Part shown: positions 47,180 through 59,100 of the stretch, piece after piece
Layout: each line of letters starts with the position of its first letter
How positions within the stretch are numbered: the first letter of the stretch is position 1
NCBI RefSeq assembly: GCF_003473485.1
Contig: NC_053042.1
Location: 4,177,501 to 4,241,500, forward strand
Source of the DNA: Medicago truncatula
Lineage: Eukaryota; Streptophyta; Magnoliopsida; Fabales; Fabaceae
Direction of reading: 5' to 3'
Length of the DNA stretch: 64,000 nucleotides
Program-made: the position numbers and the translations under genes
The notes under the pieces: generated by a model
Seen by the model: only the letters and a program-made list of their open reading frames with translations
Told to the model about the DNA's origin: nothing
The model's database searches: none

Positions 47180-49439
47180 ATGATGAAAGGTTTGTCGGTA
47201 GAAGAAAATATGTCAAATTTGACATCTGCTTCAAGTGAAATAAGTGCTTCTTCAGCAACCAAGAATGGAAAAGCTTCAACAAATCTGGAACCACAAACCA
47301 AAAGGAAGAGAAATCTTCCTGGTCACCCAGGTAATTAAATCATACCAATTGTAATATTATTTTCTTGTTCATGAAGTAGTCTAGTAATTTAAATTGGTAT
47401 ATTGAAGGAGCTATATATATATATATAGAAGGTGTAGGGTTTGATATTTTGTTACTCAACATTTTCCACTTCCCTAACAAACTAACTACTAACACTTGCC
47501 TATCAAAAAAAGATAGGGTTTAATCGGTGCAACAATATATCGTTTGTGGCATGAGTTATGAAGCACCCGACTCTAATTAACACGGTCATCGGACATGACA
47601 CTAGCATGTCGACACTGTTAACTTAAAAAACATAACACTGATGCATAGTCACATAGGTAGCACCATGAGGTGCTCCCTTGGCTACTACTTTTCTTTGTAA
47701 AAAAATGTCCTCTAAATTATTAGCCTATTAATTATTTTTTCCTTTAGGGAATTAGCCTATTATATATTAATGTTATATTGTTTTACCATTGAATATTTGT
47801 GGCTAAAAAATGTTGTTCATTATTTGGTTTTGTTTCAGACCCTGAGGCACAAGTGCTAGCCTTGAGTCCCCAAACTCTCTTGGCAACAAACAGGTTCATT
47901 TGTGAGATTTGTAACAAAGGTTTTCAAAGAGATCAAAATCTTCAGCTTCATAAGAGAGGACATAATTTGCCATGGAAGCTAAAGAAAAGAAACGTCAATG
48001 AAATCATAAGAAAGAAAGTATATGTTTGTCCAGAGCCAACATGTGTTCACCATGACCCTTCAAGGGCACTTGGTGACCTAACTGGAATCAAGAAGCACTT
48101 TTTCAGGAAGCACGGTGAGAAGAAGTGGAAGTGTGAGAAATGTTCTAAACGATATGCAGTTCAGTCGGATTGGAAAGCTCATTCCAAAATTTGTGGCACT
48201 AAAGAGTATAAGTGTGACTGTGGAACCCTCTTCTCAAGGTAAGAATCTTATTAATTTAAATTTGGTCATTATAGATACAAACAAACTAAATCATGGTACG
48301 TTCAATAATAATAATAATGAGTCAAAAATTCCAAAAAGAGATGAGAGAGAGAGTACGTAAAAAGGTAAAAAGTGTGCTTAAACAGTATTTTTAGTTCATA
48401 GAATGTGACATACAAATCAATATTCAAAACGGTCCATATGGTAATCTTTCATTATCCAAACCAAGATGAATAGTTTATTGAGAGTACTCGAATTCAAATA
48501 TAATGCATATATTGTGTTTGATGTGTACGTTACAGGTAACAAACTATAATGCATGTATTTTTTCAATAAATATTTGAGATTAATTAAATAATAATATGAT
48601 GTATATACTTTAAATTTATTTTTGATTGCAGAAGGGACAGTTTCATCACTCACAGAGCCTTCTGTGACGTTTTATCACAGGAGAGTGCATCAATTTCAGC
48701 AGTGAACCCTCTATTCTCTTCTCACTCCCAATTTCATCAAAGCCATGGTTTTCAACCACTATCACTAAAAAAGGAACAAGACTTCAATTTAAGACCAGAA
48801 ATTCCATTATGGTTACTCCCAACCCATTTGAACCATTTTCAAAACCCTAACCCTACAACTTTGTTTCCTAATAATTCTTTCAACTCCAACAATATAACCA
48901 CTGCTTCTCCTCACATGTCTGCCACTGCTTTGCTGCAAAAAGCATCACAAATAGGTGTAACGACAGTGAGTAAAACAGAACCTTGTAGACCCCACTTAAT
49001 GCAAACTCACGTGCCTTCAGGAATGGTTATGCCTTCACGTGAAGAAATAGGAACCACTGGTTTTTCTCATTGTTTGGCTTCTTATGGGAATAAAGCTGCA
49101 ATAACTTCTGATTGCTTTGAAGAATCTTCTTCTCTTTTGCATGATGTGATGTATGGTAGTGAGAGTTCACATTCACAATTTGAAGCTGTTACTGCTGCTA
49201 TGAGCATGAGGGGAATGTTTGATACACAAAGAGATAATAATAACTTTGAGGAACAATATTCCCATTTTGGTAAAAGCAACATTATAAAGAATGGTGGTGC
49301 CAATGATGATGAGATGACAAGAGATTTTTTGAGTCTTGGTGCATTTTCTCAAAGAGACTTGTTCAATATATCTGGAATTGATGGCCCTTTGAGTTTGCAT
49401 GGTAAGCAAAATCAAATTCAAAATCAAACTCCTTGGTGA
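47180..49439 (+). CDS. INDETERMINATE-DOMAIN (IDD) C2H2 zinc-finger transcription factor
   Basis: Three exons: 47180-47330, 47839-48238 and 48632-49439, GT-AG borders, 1359 nt, 452 aa. The start MMKGLSVEENMSNLTSAS is typical of one IDD subgroup. A basic nuclear signal, KRKRNLPG, lies at about 41-48. The ID domain follows at about 72-235. It has C2H2 finger 1 (CEICNKGFQRDQNLQLHKRGH), C2H2 finger 2 (CPEPTCVHHDPSRALGDLTG to H), C2HC finger 3 (CEKCSKRYAVQSDWKAHSKIC) and C2HC finger 4 (CDCGTLFSRRDSFITHRAFC). Finger 4 spans the exon 2/3 junction. C-terminal family motifs MSATALLQKASQIG and TRDFLSLGAF are present. It acts in the nucleus, binding DNA and, in known members, GRAS proteins of the DELLA/SCR/SHR type. 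Which Arabidopsis IDD is orthologous is not decided. The C-terminus is Ser/Asn/Gln-rich, fitting an activation region. Confidence 0.95.
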
Positions 49440-49640
49440 GGCTGATATTCAGGTTAATTTGTACACTAATGCATACTCCATGATTTGGAGATTGGTTAAT
49501 TTTTGTCCCAAGAGGGATTCAAATTAATCTATCTATACACTTGCTATTAATTAGGCATATTTGGTACTTTCTTTCACTTGTATAATGTTGTAATATTCAT
49601 TATCTATTAATCAATATTAATATTAGTGTAAATCTTGATA
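49440..49640 (+). other. 3' flank / UTR of the IDD gene
   Basis: AT-rich sequence after the TGA at 49437-49439. The polyadenylation site is not assigned. Confidence 0.4.
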
Positions 49641-49749
49641 AATTATGGGTTCAAGTTCATAATTTTTCATAAAATATTTTAAATATTCTTTGATGAAATT
49701 ATGAGTGCCGAAATAAGCGTACCACGTTACATTCAATTTCGACTATCCC

Positions 49750-49940
49750 TTTTGAAGACAAAATCCTTTATGTTGTTTACAGGCTTGTTGTGTAATGTTT
49801 TTTTTTCATCGTTTTCCTGGCTGTTTGTAGCCTAACTATTATGTAATTCTCACTTTTCAGTTTTCTCCCGCACACGTCTTGTGTTTGAGGGACTGATAGT
49901 TGCATCTTTAATATAATTTCGCTTGGTTTATTAAAAAAAA
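49750..49940 (+). mobile_element. 5'-truncated LINE 3' end
   Basis: tttcctggctgtttgtagcc.. ..aatataatttcgcttggttt followed by attaaaaaaaaa resembles plant L1 3' UTRs ending in poly-A. No coding part remains. Confidence 0.5.
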
Positions 49941-50389
49941 AGAGTACTTCAACTTTCTTACTTCAAACTTTCTATAAATGGGGCCAGATTTGAATTATGA
50001 CATGAAATAAAAAAATTAATTTTGTGATTATAATAAATTAAAATAAATTTAATCTTGGAAAAAATAGTTAAAATAATTAATGTTGTAGTTAGAATATTTT
50101 TTTTATTTTTGTTTGTTTTTTGTGGCCGCCTTGGTCCGCCACTAATTCTGAAGAAGAAAAAAAAACATCATATTGGAATTTGCAGCGATCTTGTGCATGT
50201 CGGTATGGAAAAGAAAAAAAGGGCGTGCCTTTGCGGCGAATCATGTCTGTCGGTTTATAATCCATGGGTTTTGTGGTAACCTAATCCCACAACAAACGTT
50301 TGCGAGGCTCGTTTTTCCGCCAGACCAATGTATGCCACTAATTTGTCATTGTGTAGCCATTTGACATATGCAAATCCCTTGAATTCTTT

Positions 50390-50620
50390 TATAGTGATGA
50401 CTATTGTGTTATTTTGGCAAGTGTTGTTGGTCAGGGTTCTTACTCATGCTAATCTCCTTTGTTGCAAGGTTATTCAAGAGGCATCAGAGGATGAATTGTA
50501 TTTGATTTGGTAATGTTTAAGAGACGGCAGACCACCTCTTTATCACTACTTGTGAGTTCTCTTTAGGCGTTGTATGGTTCATCTGTTCTTCATTTTCACT
50601 TCTTTTGGAGTTAATCCTCG
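50390..50620 (+). pseudogene. LINE reverse-transcriptase C-terminal (zf-RVT) relic
   Basis: Translation with several frame breaks gives RVLTHANLLCCKVIQ and later DGRPPLYHYL / FFIFTSFG-like strings. These follow the order of the zinc-binding region after L1-type reverse transcriptase. Heavily decayed; the call rests on weak similarity. Confidence 0.4.
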
Positions 50621-50740
50621 GTCTAAAAAAAGGATTAATTGTTGTTTGGTATGCAGTGGTCAGAGGAATTTAAAAAACTCAAAATGATATGATATTCTCT
50701 TGGTAAAATTAAAAATGTTGAGCAATTTGTGGATCAAATT

Positions 50741-50945
50741 CACTACAAGAAAAACTAATTTTGTTAGGGGAGAAAAACAACAAAGGCCCAGAGAAACAGG
50801 AGTTTGCGAGGGGTTTAACCCTACCAAATTTGTGAGGGGTCAACCCTTGTCAAAGTCAACTTACACCGTTTTTTACTAATGTGATATCACGTCAGTTTGA
50901 CTGATTGTTTTGTAAGGAACTCTCCGAAGGACACGCCCCTGTCAA
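50741..50945 (+). mobile_element. possible CACTA transposon end
   Basis: Begins CACTACAAGAAAAACTAATT, the terminal signature of legume CACTA elements, followed by short repeats (gtttgcgaggggtt.., tttgtgaggggtca). The opposite terminus was not found. Confidence 0.4.
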
Positions 50946-51109
50946 ATTTTTTTAAAAAAATATATTTAAAATTTGGATATTAAATTGAAATCAAATTAAT
51001 CATTAAATAATTTTATTAAAAAATGGGAATTACTATTTTTTATTTAATTAATTATCAAATTGGAATTCAGAGTGTTACATCACGATATTTTTACATCACA
51101 CTACCTACA

Positions 51110-51323
51110 CAGGGACGGAGCCACCCCCCAGCTAGCCTGGGCACTAGCCCAGGTTTAGCTCCAACTTTCTTTATAGCAAGCCCAGCTATTACTGGAACGC
51201 TGCGGATTTACCTGCAGAATTTTGCCAAGGATTTAGGTTTCAGGTGAGATAATACCTTAGAATTTTATGATCCACATGAAAGATTTTTGCTCGGACTCTA
51301 TAAAATTTCTGGCTCCGCCACTG
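51110..51323. mobile_element. hAT MITE (214 bp)
   Basis: Ends CAGGGACGGAGCCAC and ..TGGCTCCGCCACTG are inverted. An exact 8-bp duplication TACCTACA lies at 51102-51109 and 51324-51331. The 8-bp duplication and CAGGG..CNCTG ends are characteristic of hAT elements. Confidence 0.92.
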
Positions 51324-51597
51324 TACCTACACTTTCATAGTTTCATTCGGGCGTTGCAACTCCTGAACGACGACTTGAATTTCAGCCAAGGCCTGGTTCT
51401 TGTAGTCCTCAGCTGGCGGTTGATGGTTGTGTACCATGTCAATGATTTAGACAATTTTTTAGTGGGCTGCGAAAAAAATTCACACAGCCTGATGTTCTAG
51501 AAGTATGAACAAGGGTAGACCTCACTAGCAATGTGATATGATTAAGGCTCTTGGTGTCTATGGTTTGGGGGTTCTGTGAGTAAATAATCACTGAAAA

Positions 51598-52241
51598 TCA
51601 AAATTTTCTTACATATTTATTTTTGTATATAGATGAAGTGATAAGCATCACTAAAACTCACACACACAACTATGAGTTCTGGACTAAGAATCACGACGAA
51701 CGTGTCTAACAAAATATTTTGGCATTTCTTGTTGAAAGAGTAATTATATAATTTAAGATATCGTTTGACTAAAGCTCTCTTTGTCTCATTATAACGGTTA
51801 TATTTGACCAAATGTAATTATAATAAATACATTTATATACGTTTTTTTTATAAAAATTGTTACTCCCGAATGAATTATAAATAAAATTTACCTCATATTT
51901 TTGCAATAAAATATAAGCAAAACTATTTGGGTGTTATCCCTTCGATTCCTAAGGAAAGAGGCTCTGATAATACAAAGTTCGATCTTGAGGTAAGTAAAGT
52001 TTGGTCAAGAATTATCTCACCCAAGAATCAAACTATGGTTTTCATGAACAATTCGTCTTTTAGTGGAGCTCAATTATTTCGTTAATATAAATAAATTTTA
52101 ATCACTCATTTCACGTAAGATGTATTTATCCGTAAAATAGAATTTATTTTATATTCAATAATCAAATTATTAGTAATAGCAGTAATTAATTAGGAAATAG
52201 ACTAAGTTGTTATTAATGTTGCATATAATAAAAGTGAATAA
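51598..52241. repeat. direct duplication, unit 1
   Basis: A ~640-bp non-coding segment runs from caaaattttcttacatattt to ttaatgttgcatataataaa. It is repeated at 52500-53153 in the same orientation with about 85-90 percent similarity by eye. Confidence 0.88.
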
Positions 52242-52499
52242 CCAACAATTGATTGGTTCAAGGGATTTGAACCATTTAAGCATGTGGTTTAAGGTTCGAT
52301 TTTTTATTCTTATGTGTGGAAAAAGTTCGGTTTGAAGGGGAGAACCAAACTTGTCTGCCCACATATTTTCCTAAAGAGTAGTTACCGTTAAACGATGGTG
52401 GAAACTTCGTATAATATCATGGTAACAAAAAAAAAATATGAATAGCTATTTTTTTTTAATATCCCTCAAAAAGTATATTATTTATTGCGTATAATTTAA

Positions 52500-53153
52500 T
52501 CAAAATTTTCTTACATATTTCTCTTTGGTATATAGATGAAGTGATAAACATCATTAAAACTCACACACACAACTACGAGGTCCTGACTATGAACCATGAC
52601 GAACATGTCCAACTAAATTTTTTGGCATTTCCAATTGAAGGAGTAGTTATATAATTTAAGATATCGTTTGACCAAAACTCTCTTTGTCTCATTATAATGG
52701 TTATATTTGACCAAGTGTAATTTTAATAAATATATTTATTTATTTTTTTTAAATTGTTGCTCCCGAATGAATTATACCTCATAGTTTTGCAATAAAATTT
52801 AAGTAAAATTATTGAGTGTTATGCTTTCGATTCCTAAGGAAAGAGACTCTCATAATTTAAAGTTCGATCTTGAGGTAAGTAAAGTTTGATCAAGAATTAT
52901 ATCATCCAAGAATCAAAGTAAGATTTTCATGAACAATTCAGCTTTTAGTGGAGCTCATTAACTGCTTGAGATCAATTATTTCGTAAATATAAATAAATTT
53001 TCATCACGCATTTCATGTAAGATGTATTTATCCGTAAAATACCACTAATTTAATTATTTTATATCCAATAATCAAATTATTCGTAATACGAGTAATTAAT
53101 TAGGAAATAGACTTAATTGTTATTAATGTTGCATATAATAAATCTGAATAACT
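52500..53153. repeat. direct duplication, unit 2
   Basis: Second copy of the 51598-52241 segment, separated from it by about 260 bp of unrelated sequence. No gene in either unit. Confidence 0.88.
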
Positions 53154-53329
53154 TGTTCTATTTATATTACTAAGGATTTGCCTTTCCACTAGATTTCCAT
53201 CGTTTCCGAGGTTTGCCTTAACTATACACTCAAGATTTTTCTTTCTAGTGGGGATCCATTATTACCTAGGTTTGCTCTACAATGTTATAATTTAACTGAA
53301 CATGATTTGTCTTTCTACCAGAAGAGAAG

Positions 53330-54014
53330 ACAAGACAAACTTCAGAAGAATCAATTGGTCACCCAAAGACAGGTTTCTACTCTTCTAAGTCAACAATCTA
53401 TTATTAATGCGGTCAAGGATCGGTTGCCAGAAATTCAGCTTGCGAGAATCACCACCAATATAAAGCCTCATGTAAAGAAAAGGGATGTGTCCCGTTTTAC
53501 AATTCAAAACAAAAGCACAATAAACCAACATATTTTTATTGAAATCGACCTTGAGACCAGAAATGGCCTTGAAAAGAATAAGAACAACTTTTAGGGAACA
53601 AATATTTTCCCAACTCTTGACTCCCAACAATAAAGTGTCGTCAACAAATTTTAGATGAGCGATTGATATCCACTCTGTTTGAAGTACGACCAATTGAGTA
53701 CCCTGTGAAGAGTCCAGCCTCCATAGTTGCCTTCATCTACACATTAATTCCTTCAGCTGCTGGTAAAAAGAGAAATGTTCATAGATGATCACCTTGTCGA
53801 AGCCCTCTTTTAGATTTGAACTCATTGGTTGGACTCCTGTTGACCATAACTGAAGTTGAAGTAACGCGTTCCATTATCCATTTCCTTCAATGGGTGGGGA
53901 AATTCATTTTTACCATCACTATTTCTAAGTATTTCCAATCAACTCAAAATCAACTTTGAATAACAACAACTCCTTTTTTAACCTCCGAGCATCATTCACA
54001 ACTTCATTTGCAAT
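53330..54014 (-). pseudogene. L1-type LINE reverse-transcriptase relic (minus strand)
   Basis: Across several frames the minus strand reads, in the family's order, LIANEVVNDARRLKKELLLFKVDFE, then WKYLE..MVKMNFP, RKWIMERV, RGLRQGDHL, GLFTGYSIG, HLKFVDDTLLLG (usually FADD), SGLKVDFNK, VLNCKTGHIPFLY, IGGD and LDRINNRLL, then LSLGDQLILLKFVLSSL. At least four stops or frameshifts are present. The FADD catalytic motif is FVDD. It ends abruptly at both sides. Confidence 0.85.
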
Positions 54015-54603
54015 TAGGTGATCCTTTGTCACCGTGTTGAAGGATTATCAGCACTTATCAGAAGTGCTGAAAGTAATGGGGATCTTGAAGGTTTTCGGAT
54101 ATGTCGTCTTGCTCCGAGGGTATCTCATCTTCTGTTTGCTGATGATTGTTTTCTGTTCTTTCAAGCGGAGGAGAGACAAGCAATCATGATGAAGCAAATC
54201 TTAACTCAGTATGAGGAAGCGTCAGGGCAAGCCATTAGTCTACCTAAGTCTGAAATCTTTTATAGCAGGAATGTGGCAGAACCATTACATCAATCTATCA
54301 CAAACATTTTGGGTGTGCGTGCAGTTTTAGGTACTGGTAAGTATCTGGGTCTCCCTTCAATGGTAGGCCGAAGTAAGAAGGCAACTTTCAGCTTCATCAA
54401 AGATAGAGTATGGCAGAAGATCAATAGCTGGAGTAGCAAATGCTTGTCTAAAGCAGGAAGGGAGGTCATGATCAAATCAGTTCTTCAATCTATTCCATCT
54501 TACATTATGAGTATCTTCAGGCTACCAAACCAGCTATTAGATGAAATTGAAAAAATGATGAATACCTTTTGGTGGGGTCATGGTGGTTCCAACAACAAAG
54601 GTT
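54008..54603 (+). pseudogene. L1-type LINE reverse-transcriptase fragment (plus strand), cut by a Sirevirus
   Basis: GDPLSP near 54016-54034 is followed, after a small deletion and frame change, by an open frame of about 195 codons: VEGLSALIRSAE, FADDCFLFF, SGQAISLPKSE, YLGLPSMVGRSKK, GREVMIKSVLQSIPSY and NTFWWG. It stops at 54603, where the LTR of the Copia element begins. It is another L1 subfamily than the minus-strand relic next to it. The 3' half of this LINE should reappear beyond the right end of the Copia element, outside the window. Confidence 0.87.
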
Positions 54604-55600
54604 TGTAAGTATGAGACTTCACAAAAATGCTCAAGCACACACGCAAGAGTCTTCCAATGCTCAAGCACTAAGCAAGAGACTTCTAATGCTCAAGCACGCA
54701 GGCAAGAGACTTCTAATCAAACAAAAATACAGAGAATTGAGTTTGACTTGAACACTTGATATACAATCAGTGGTGTTCACAATACAATACAGTAAAGACT
54801 CTAGACTTTGAATTTCTAAGATATATCAAATCAGTGCAGAAATTCAGTGTGCTTTGTAGAATCAAATTGACAGAGTTTTGGTGCTTTTGAACTTATGTAT
54901 CTCTCTCTTTTATCTTCAAGTCTTCACTCCTTTATATAGAGGCGTGAAAGAGACGTTGAGATAATCAGCACGTCTAAAGAGTCGTTTGAAATCCTTTGAT
55001 TATCCACCAGTAATCCTTTGCCTGATTTGGGTGTAGTCCTTTGAAGAATAAGCTTCAAATTCATTCCCATCTTGAACGTACAAATTCTGCAGGCATGGCT
55101 ATTGTTTTGTCTTGTAGCGTAGACAGAAAACAGAGTAGTGGAGGTAGTGGTTGTACACTTGTACTTTGTCAACTCTATTAACGAGAGACAAGTGCTCAGT
55201 GCTATCCATATATCCGTTGATACCTCCCTTTCAATTCTTCGTTCTTCTTGGATAAGACTGAATTGAGAATCAGCTACTTTGAATCTTCAGTTTGATTAAA
55301 GGATCAAACGTAGCTTCTGGTGAAGATATTGCTTCTGATGAAAACTTTTGCTTCTGATGACCTTCTGCTTCTGATGACGTCATCACTTCAGAAGCACTTC
55401 AGCTTCAGGAGCAGTTTTCTTCAGATGCTCAGAATTTCTTTTTCTTTCCATTGTTCTTCCAAGACCTATTGAAATAACTTGAGTAATCTTTGGTCCTGTA
55501 CACTTGAACAATTATTAGTAATAACCAATTGACAATTTTTAATACCTTGTTATCATCAAAACTTAATAAGGTTCATTGTGAAACACATTTTGTTCCAACA
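54604..55600 (-). repeat. 3' LTR of the Sirevirus (997 bp)
   Basis: On the minus strand it begins TGTTGGAACAAAATG directly after a polypurine tract and ends CTCATACTTACA at the LINE junction. It contains a cluster of gcttctga / tcagaagc motifs at 55310-55430. Confidence 0.9.
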
Positions 55601-55884
55601 ATCTCCCCCTTTTTGATGATGACAAACAATAGTATTTAAAAAGTTCAATTGTTGTTGATCTAATTAATAAGTTGACCACTGAGATAGAGGTTTGTAAGCT
55701 CCCCCTGAGTCTAATAGATCTTTAAGGTGAGGTTTGTAAGCTCCCCCTGAGTTCTATTCTTATTAATTAAATTTCAATAAAATACTCATAAAAATAATAT
55801 CAGAAGTATTTAAAAAAGTTTAGAAGTGGTTATAGTGGGGCTCAGTGCCTTAAAATACTATACATTTACTCCCCCTTTTGTAAT
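55601..55884 (-). promoter_or_regulatory. multiple polypurine tracts
   Basis: The LTR-proximal tract on the minus strand is AAAAAGGGGGAGAT (55614-55601). Two more copies of a phrase reading CTCAGGGGGAGCTTAC lie near 55690-55710 and 55735-55755, and a shorter AAAAGGGGGAG near 55870. Plus-strand DNA priming for reverse transcription starts at the LTR-proximal tract. Multi-PPT 3' UTRs are known from Sireviruses. Confidence 0.85.
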
Positions 55885-56149
55885 CAACAAAAAGAATAAA
55901 AACAAAAGAAAGAGTATCAGAGCAATTAACATATAACCTTTAAAAATACAGTATATCAGAGCACACAGCATTGAAAACAGTAAATATCATCAGAGTTAAA
56001 GCTTGTAAAACATATTGAAGGTGAAAAGCACAAGATCCAGAAACAATGATAATATATATATATATATATAGAAAAGTTAAGATACAAATGCAATGCAACT
56101 AAAGTACTTAGAACAAAGATTAAAACAAGCAAAAAAAATGGGTGTGCAA

Positions 56150-59100
56150 CTAAGGTTGGGCTTGCTTGTACATCTGTTCCAAAAGATACTTAATTTGCTC
56201 ATCCTTCTTCTTAAGTAGCTCATCCTTTTCTCTCATTCTTCTTTTATACCCAGCATGAATTCTTGCAGCCCTTGTGATGTACTCTTCTTCTGGATAGAAA
56301 GGAGTGATGTCCAGCAAAGGCACATAATTCAGCTCTTTCACTCTAGTTGCTTCATGCATATCATCCAACATCTTTTGCAGCATGGCAGAGTGAGATGAGA
56401 CACACTTAGAGCTTAGCTGATCCAGCAGCTCATCAAAACTCTTTTTCAGATCCATCCATTGATCAAGATAGTGAATAGGAGGTACAGGAACTGTTCTGCG
56501 AAGAATCAGTGTCTGAATCTCATCACTAAGCCTGATTAGCTGTTCATCTATATAATCAGATTCAAGGATAGAGTCAGGGATGGTTGAAGGTTCAGATTGA
56601 GTTGTATGAGATGTGGAGGATTGGTCAGAGGCTGTTTGTTGGTCAGAAGAGGTTAGGTCAATTATTTGTGGTTCTGGTTGTTGTTGTTCTGTTGTTTGAT
56701 GGTCAGAAGCTGTTTGTTGTTGGTCAGAAGCAACTTGTTCATAAGCAACTTGTTCAGAAGCAGCTTGTTCAAGAACAGTTTGCTCAGGAACAGTTTGCTC
56801 AGGGATGGTTTCTGTTTGTTGGTTTTCTAACACAGTCTTTCCAGGGACTGTCTTAGAGGCCTTTGTAGGTGTAGGTTGCATTTCACCACCTAAATGTTTT
56901 TCTAAATTGTGAAGGGTTGAGGATTCTTGTTGTTGGGGGATTTCTGAAGTAGTTGCTTCTGAAACTACTTCAGAGGCTCTTTGTGGAGTTTGGTCATTTT
57001 GTGGGTTTGTTTGGTTAGGTTCTTGGTTGGGTTGAGGGTGTTGTACACTAACAGGTTCTGGAATATCTGGATAAAGTGGATGAGTAGCAGGCAAATTGAA
57101 TTTCTCACATAGTTTAATCCTATTCTTAGAAAATTCTATTTGAGTTTGCTCATAGTCAAGTGTTCCAAATTCTGTTAGTTTGGTAGGTTTGGTTTTAAGA
57201 AGTTTGTCTATGTGTTGGCTAAGGGGTTGGTCATCTGATTCAGTTGATGATGATGAGGGTGAAGAGGGTAGAGAAGGAATCTGAGTATAGATGTCAGGTT
57301 TGGATGAATTACCTGAAGATTGAGCTTCTGGATGAACTGCTTCTGGAGCTTTTGCAACAGGTTCTGATGAAGTAGCTCCTGAAGCTTGCTTATTCTTCAA
57401 GGCTTGTGAAAGCAGAGTTGCTACATACTGAACTGTTTCTTGCTCTAACTCAGATGCTAAAGCAGCAATGTCAGGAGTAGGCACATACCCTGCAGCCTTG
57501 AGACGCTCATCCCTTTGCTTCTCATACAATTCCTTCATCCGTTTCCTTTCTGCTATCTTGGATGCAGAATACTCCCTAGCATATTGCTTTAATTCCTCAG
57601 AAGCTTCAAAACTGGGCATGACTATAGTCTCAGAAGTTATAGTCCTTTTTGCCTTCTTGGGGCTTGAATCTTCTTCCCAGTTTTCTTGCAGCTCTTCCAA
57701 CATTTCCTCCCTTCGTCCTTCAGCTGTCTTCAGATTCCTTGAAGATCTCTTCCTTTTGATGGTTTGAAGAGCAGCTTCTCTTTTCTTTTTAGGACTCTGA
57801 GGCTCTTTAGATGCAGCTTGTTCAGAAGTAGGTTGTTCAGAAGCAAGCTGTTCTGCTGTTTCTTGAGCATTCCTTGTCCTTTTTCTGATGATTGGGACTT
57901 CATCTAAGTTCTCCACTTCCTCTTGAATAGTGGACAAAGTTGATTTTTCTTTCTTGGCTTTCTGATGCTTCTGAGCACCCTTCTCAGTAGCATCTTCAGC
58001 AAGATACTCTTCCTTGGTGATCTGCTTCTTCTTTGATTTTCTGCCTTTTGCCACAGGCAAATCACCACCATACATCTCCTCATGGACATCTTTCAAGCTG
58101 ATCTTCTTCTTGTAAGTTTTGTAGAAGTTCAAGATGTAGGTCCTTTGCACATCCAGGGGATCCTTCTTGCAGATAGGGATGTGATTAGTGACTAGATCAG
58201 ATATGGCATCAGATTCATGCATATCATAATCTAGTTTCTTGTAAGCATTTGCTGGAATCAATTTCATCTTTACAAGAGTTGACGCATTGATTATCTTCCC
58301 AGTTACTGCTCCCAGCTTCTGGTTATCATAAATGCCAACATCCTTCAAGACACTTAGAATTCCTCCTTCTTGAAAGATTACAGAGAGTAGCCTTCCATAA
58401 GGAACAAACTTCATGTTCTCCATCTGACTCTTCTTTAGTTCCTTGATCATGTACTTGAACATGTACTTGGGAACATTCATCGTGGTTTCTTGAGTGATGG
58501 TGTGATGCAGAAAAACCTTGTGACCAAGTGACGGTTGATCACTTCCTCCACCTTTGGGAAAGATGTTCTCATTCTGAATCTTCAGCAGCAACTTCTTTTC
58601 AATGCTCAAGGTGCTGTAAGGTTGAGCAACCTTAGACCCATAAATGGTTTCATTGACAATTTCCTTCCAAGAGCTGGTTCTTGGATTAGGAATCTCTTCT
58701 CCAAAGTATTTGCCAGAGGTATCCCTTCCCATGGCTTGAGCAATAACCTGCTCATTTATGGTTACAGGAATACCCATAACATTTGATCTTATTTCTGTAC
58801 CGGTGAATGAGAGTAGACCCATTTCTTCTCTGGTTTTTCCCTTCAGAGTAGGATCAACCAGAATCAGTTGAGCTTCTTCCTGTCTAGCAGCATCAATGTC
58901 AAAGACTGAAGCCCTTACCCAGAATTGTCTGACCAGAACTTCATACGTTGGACCATTGAGAAGACTGAAGTAACTCATCAGCTTTTGCTTCTTGTAGAAC
59001 CTTACTAGGTCGCATCCATGGTGAGTTAAGGAGGCGAAATCCACTGGATTTTCTGCTTGAATGATTAACTCCCATTCTTCAATAGACATGGTTCTTCCTT

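Noticed and set aside
53307..53594. 95-codon plus-strand open frame
   Set aside because: It is the antisense of a clear minus-strand LINE reverse-transcriptase relic.
53330..54603. Twin-priming inversion of a single LINE
   Set aside because: Both opposite-strand fragments include the RT palm and belong to different L1 subfamilies, so one inverted copy cannot explain them.
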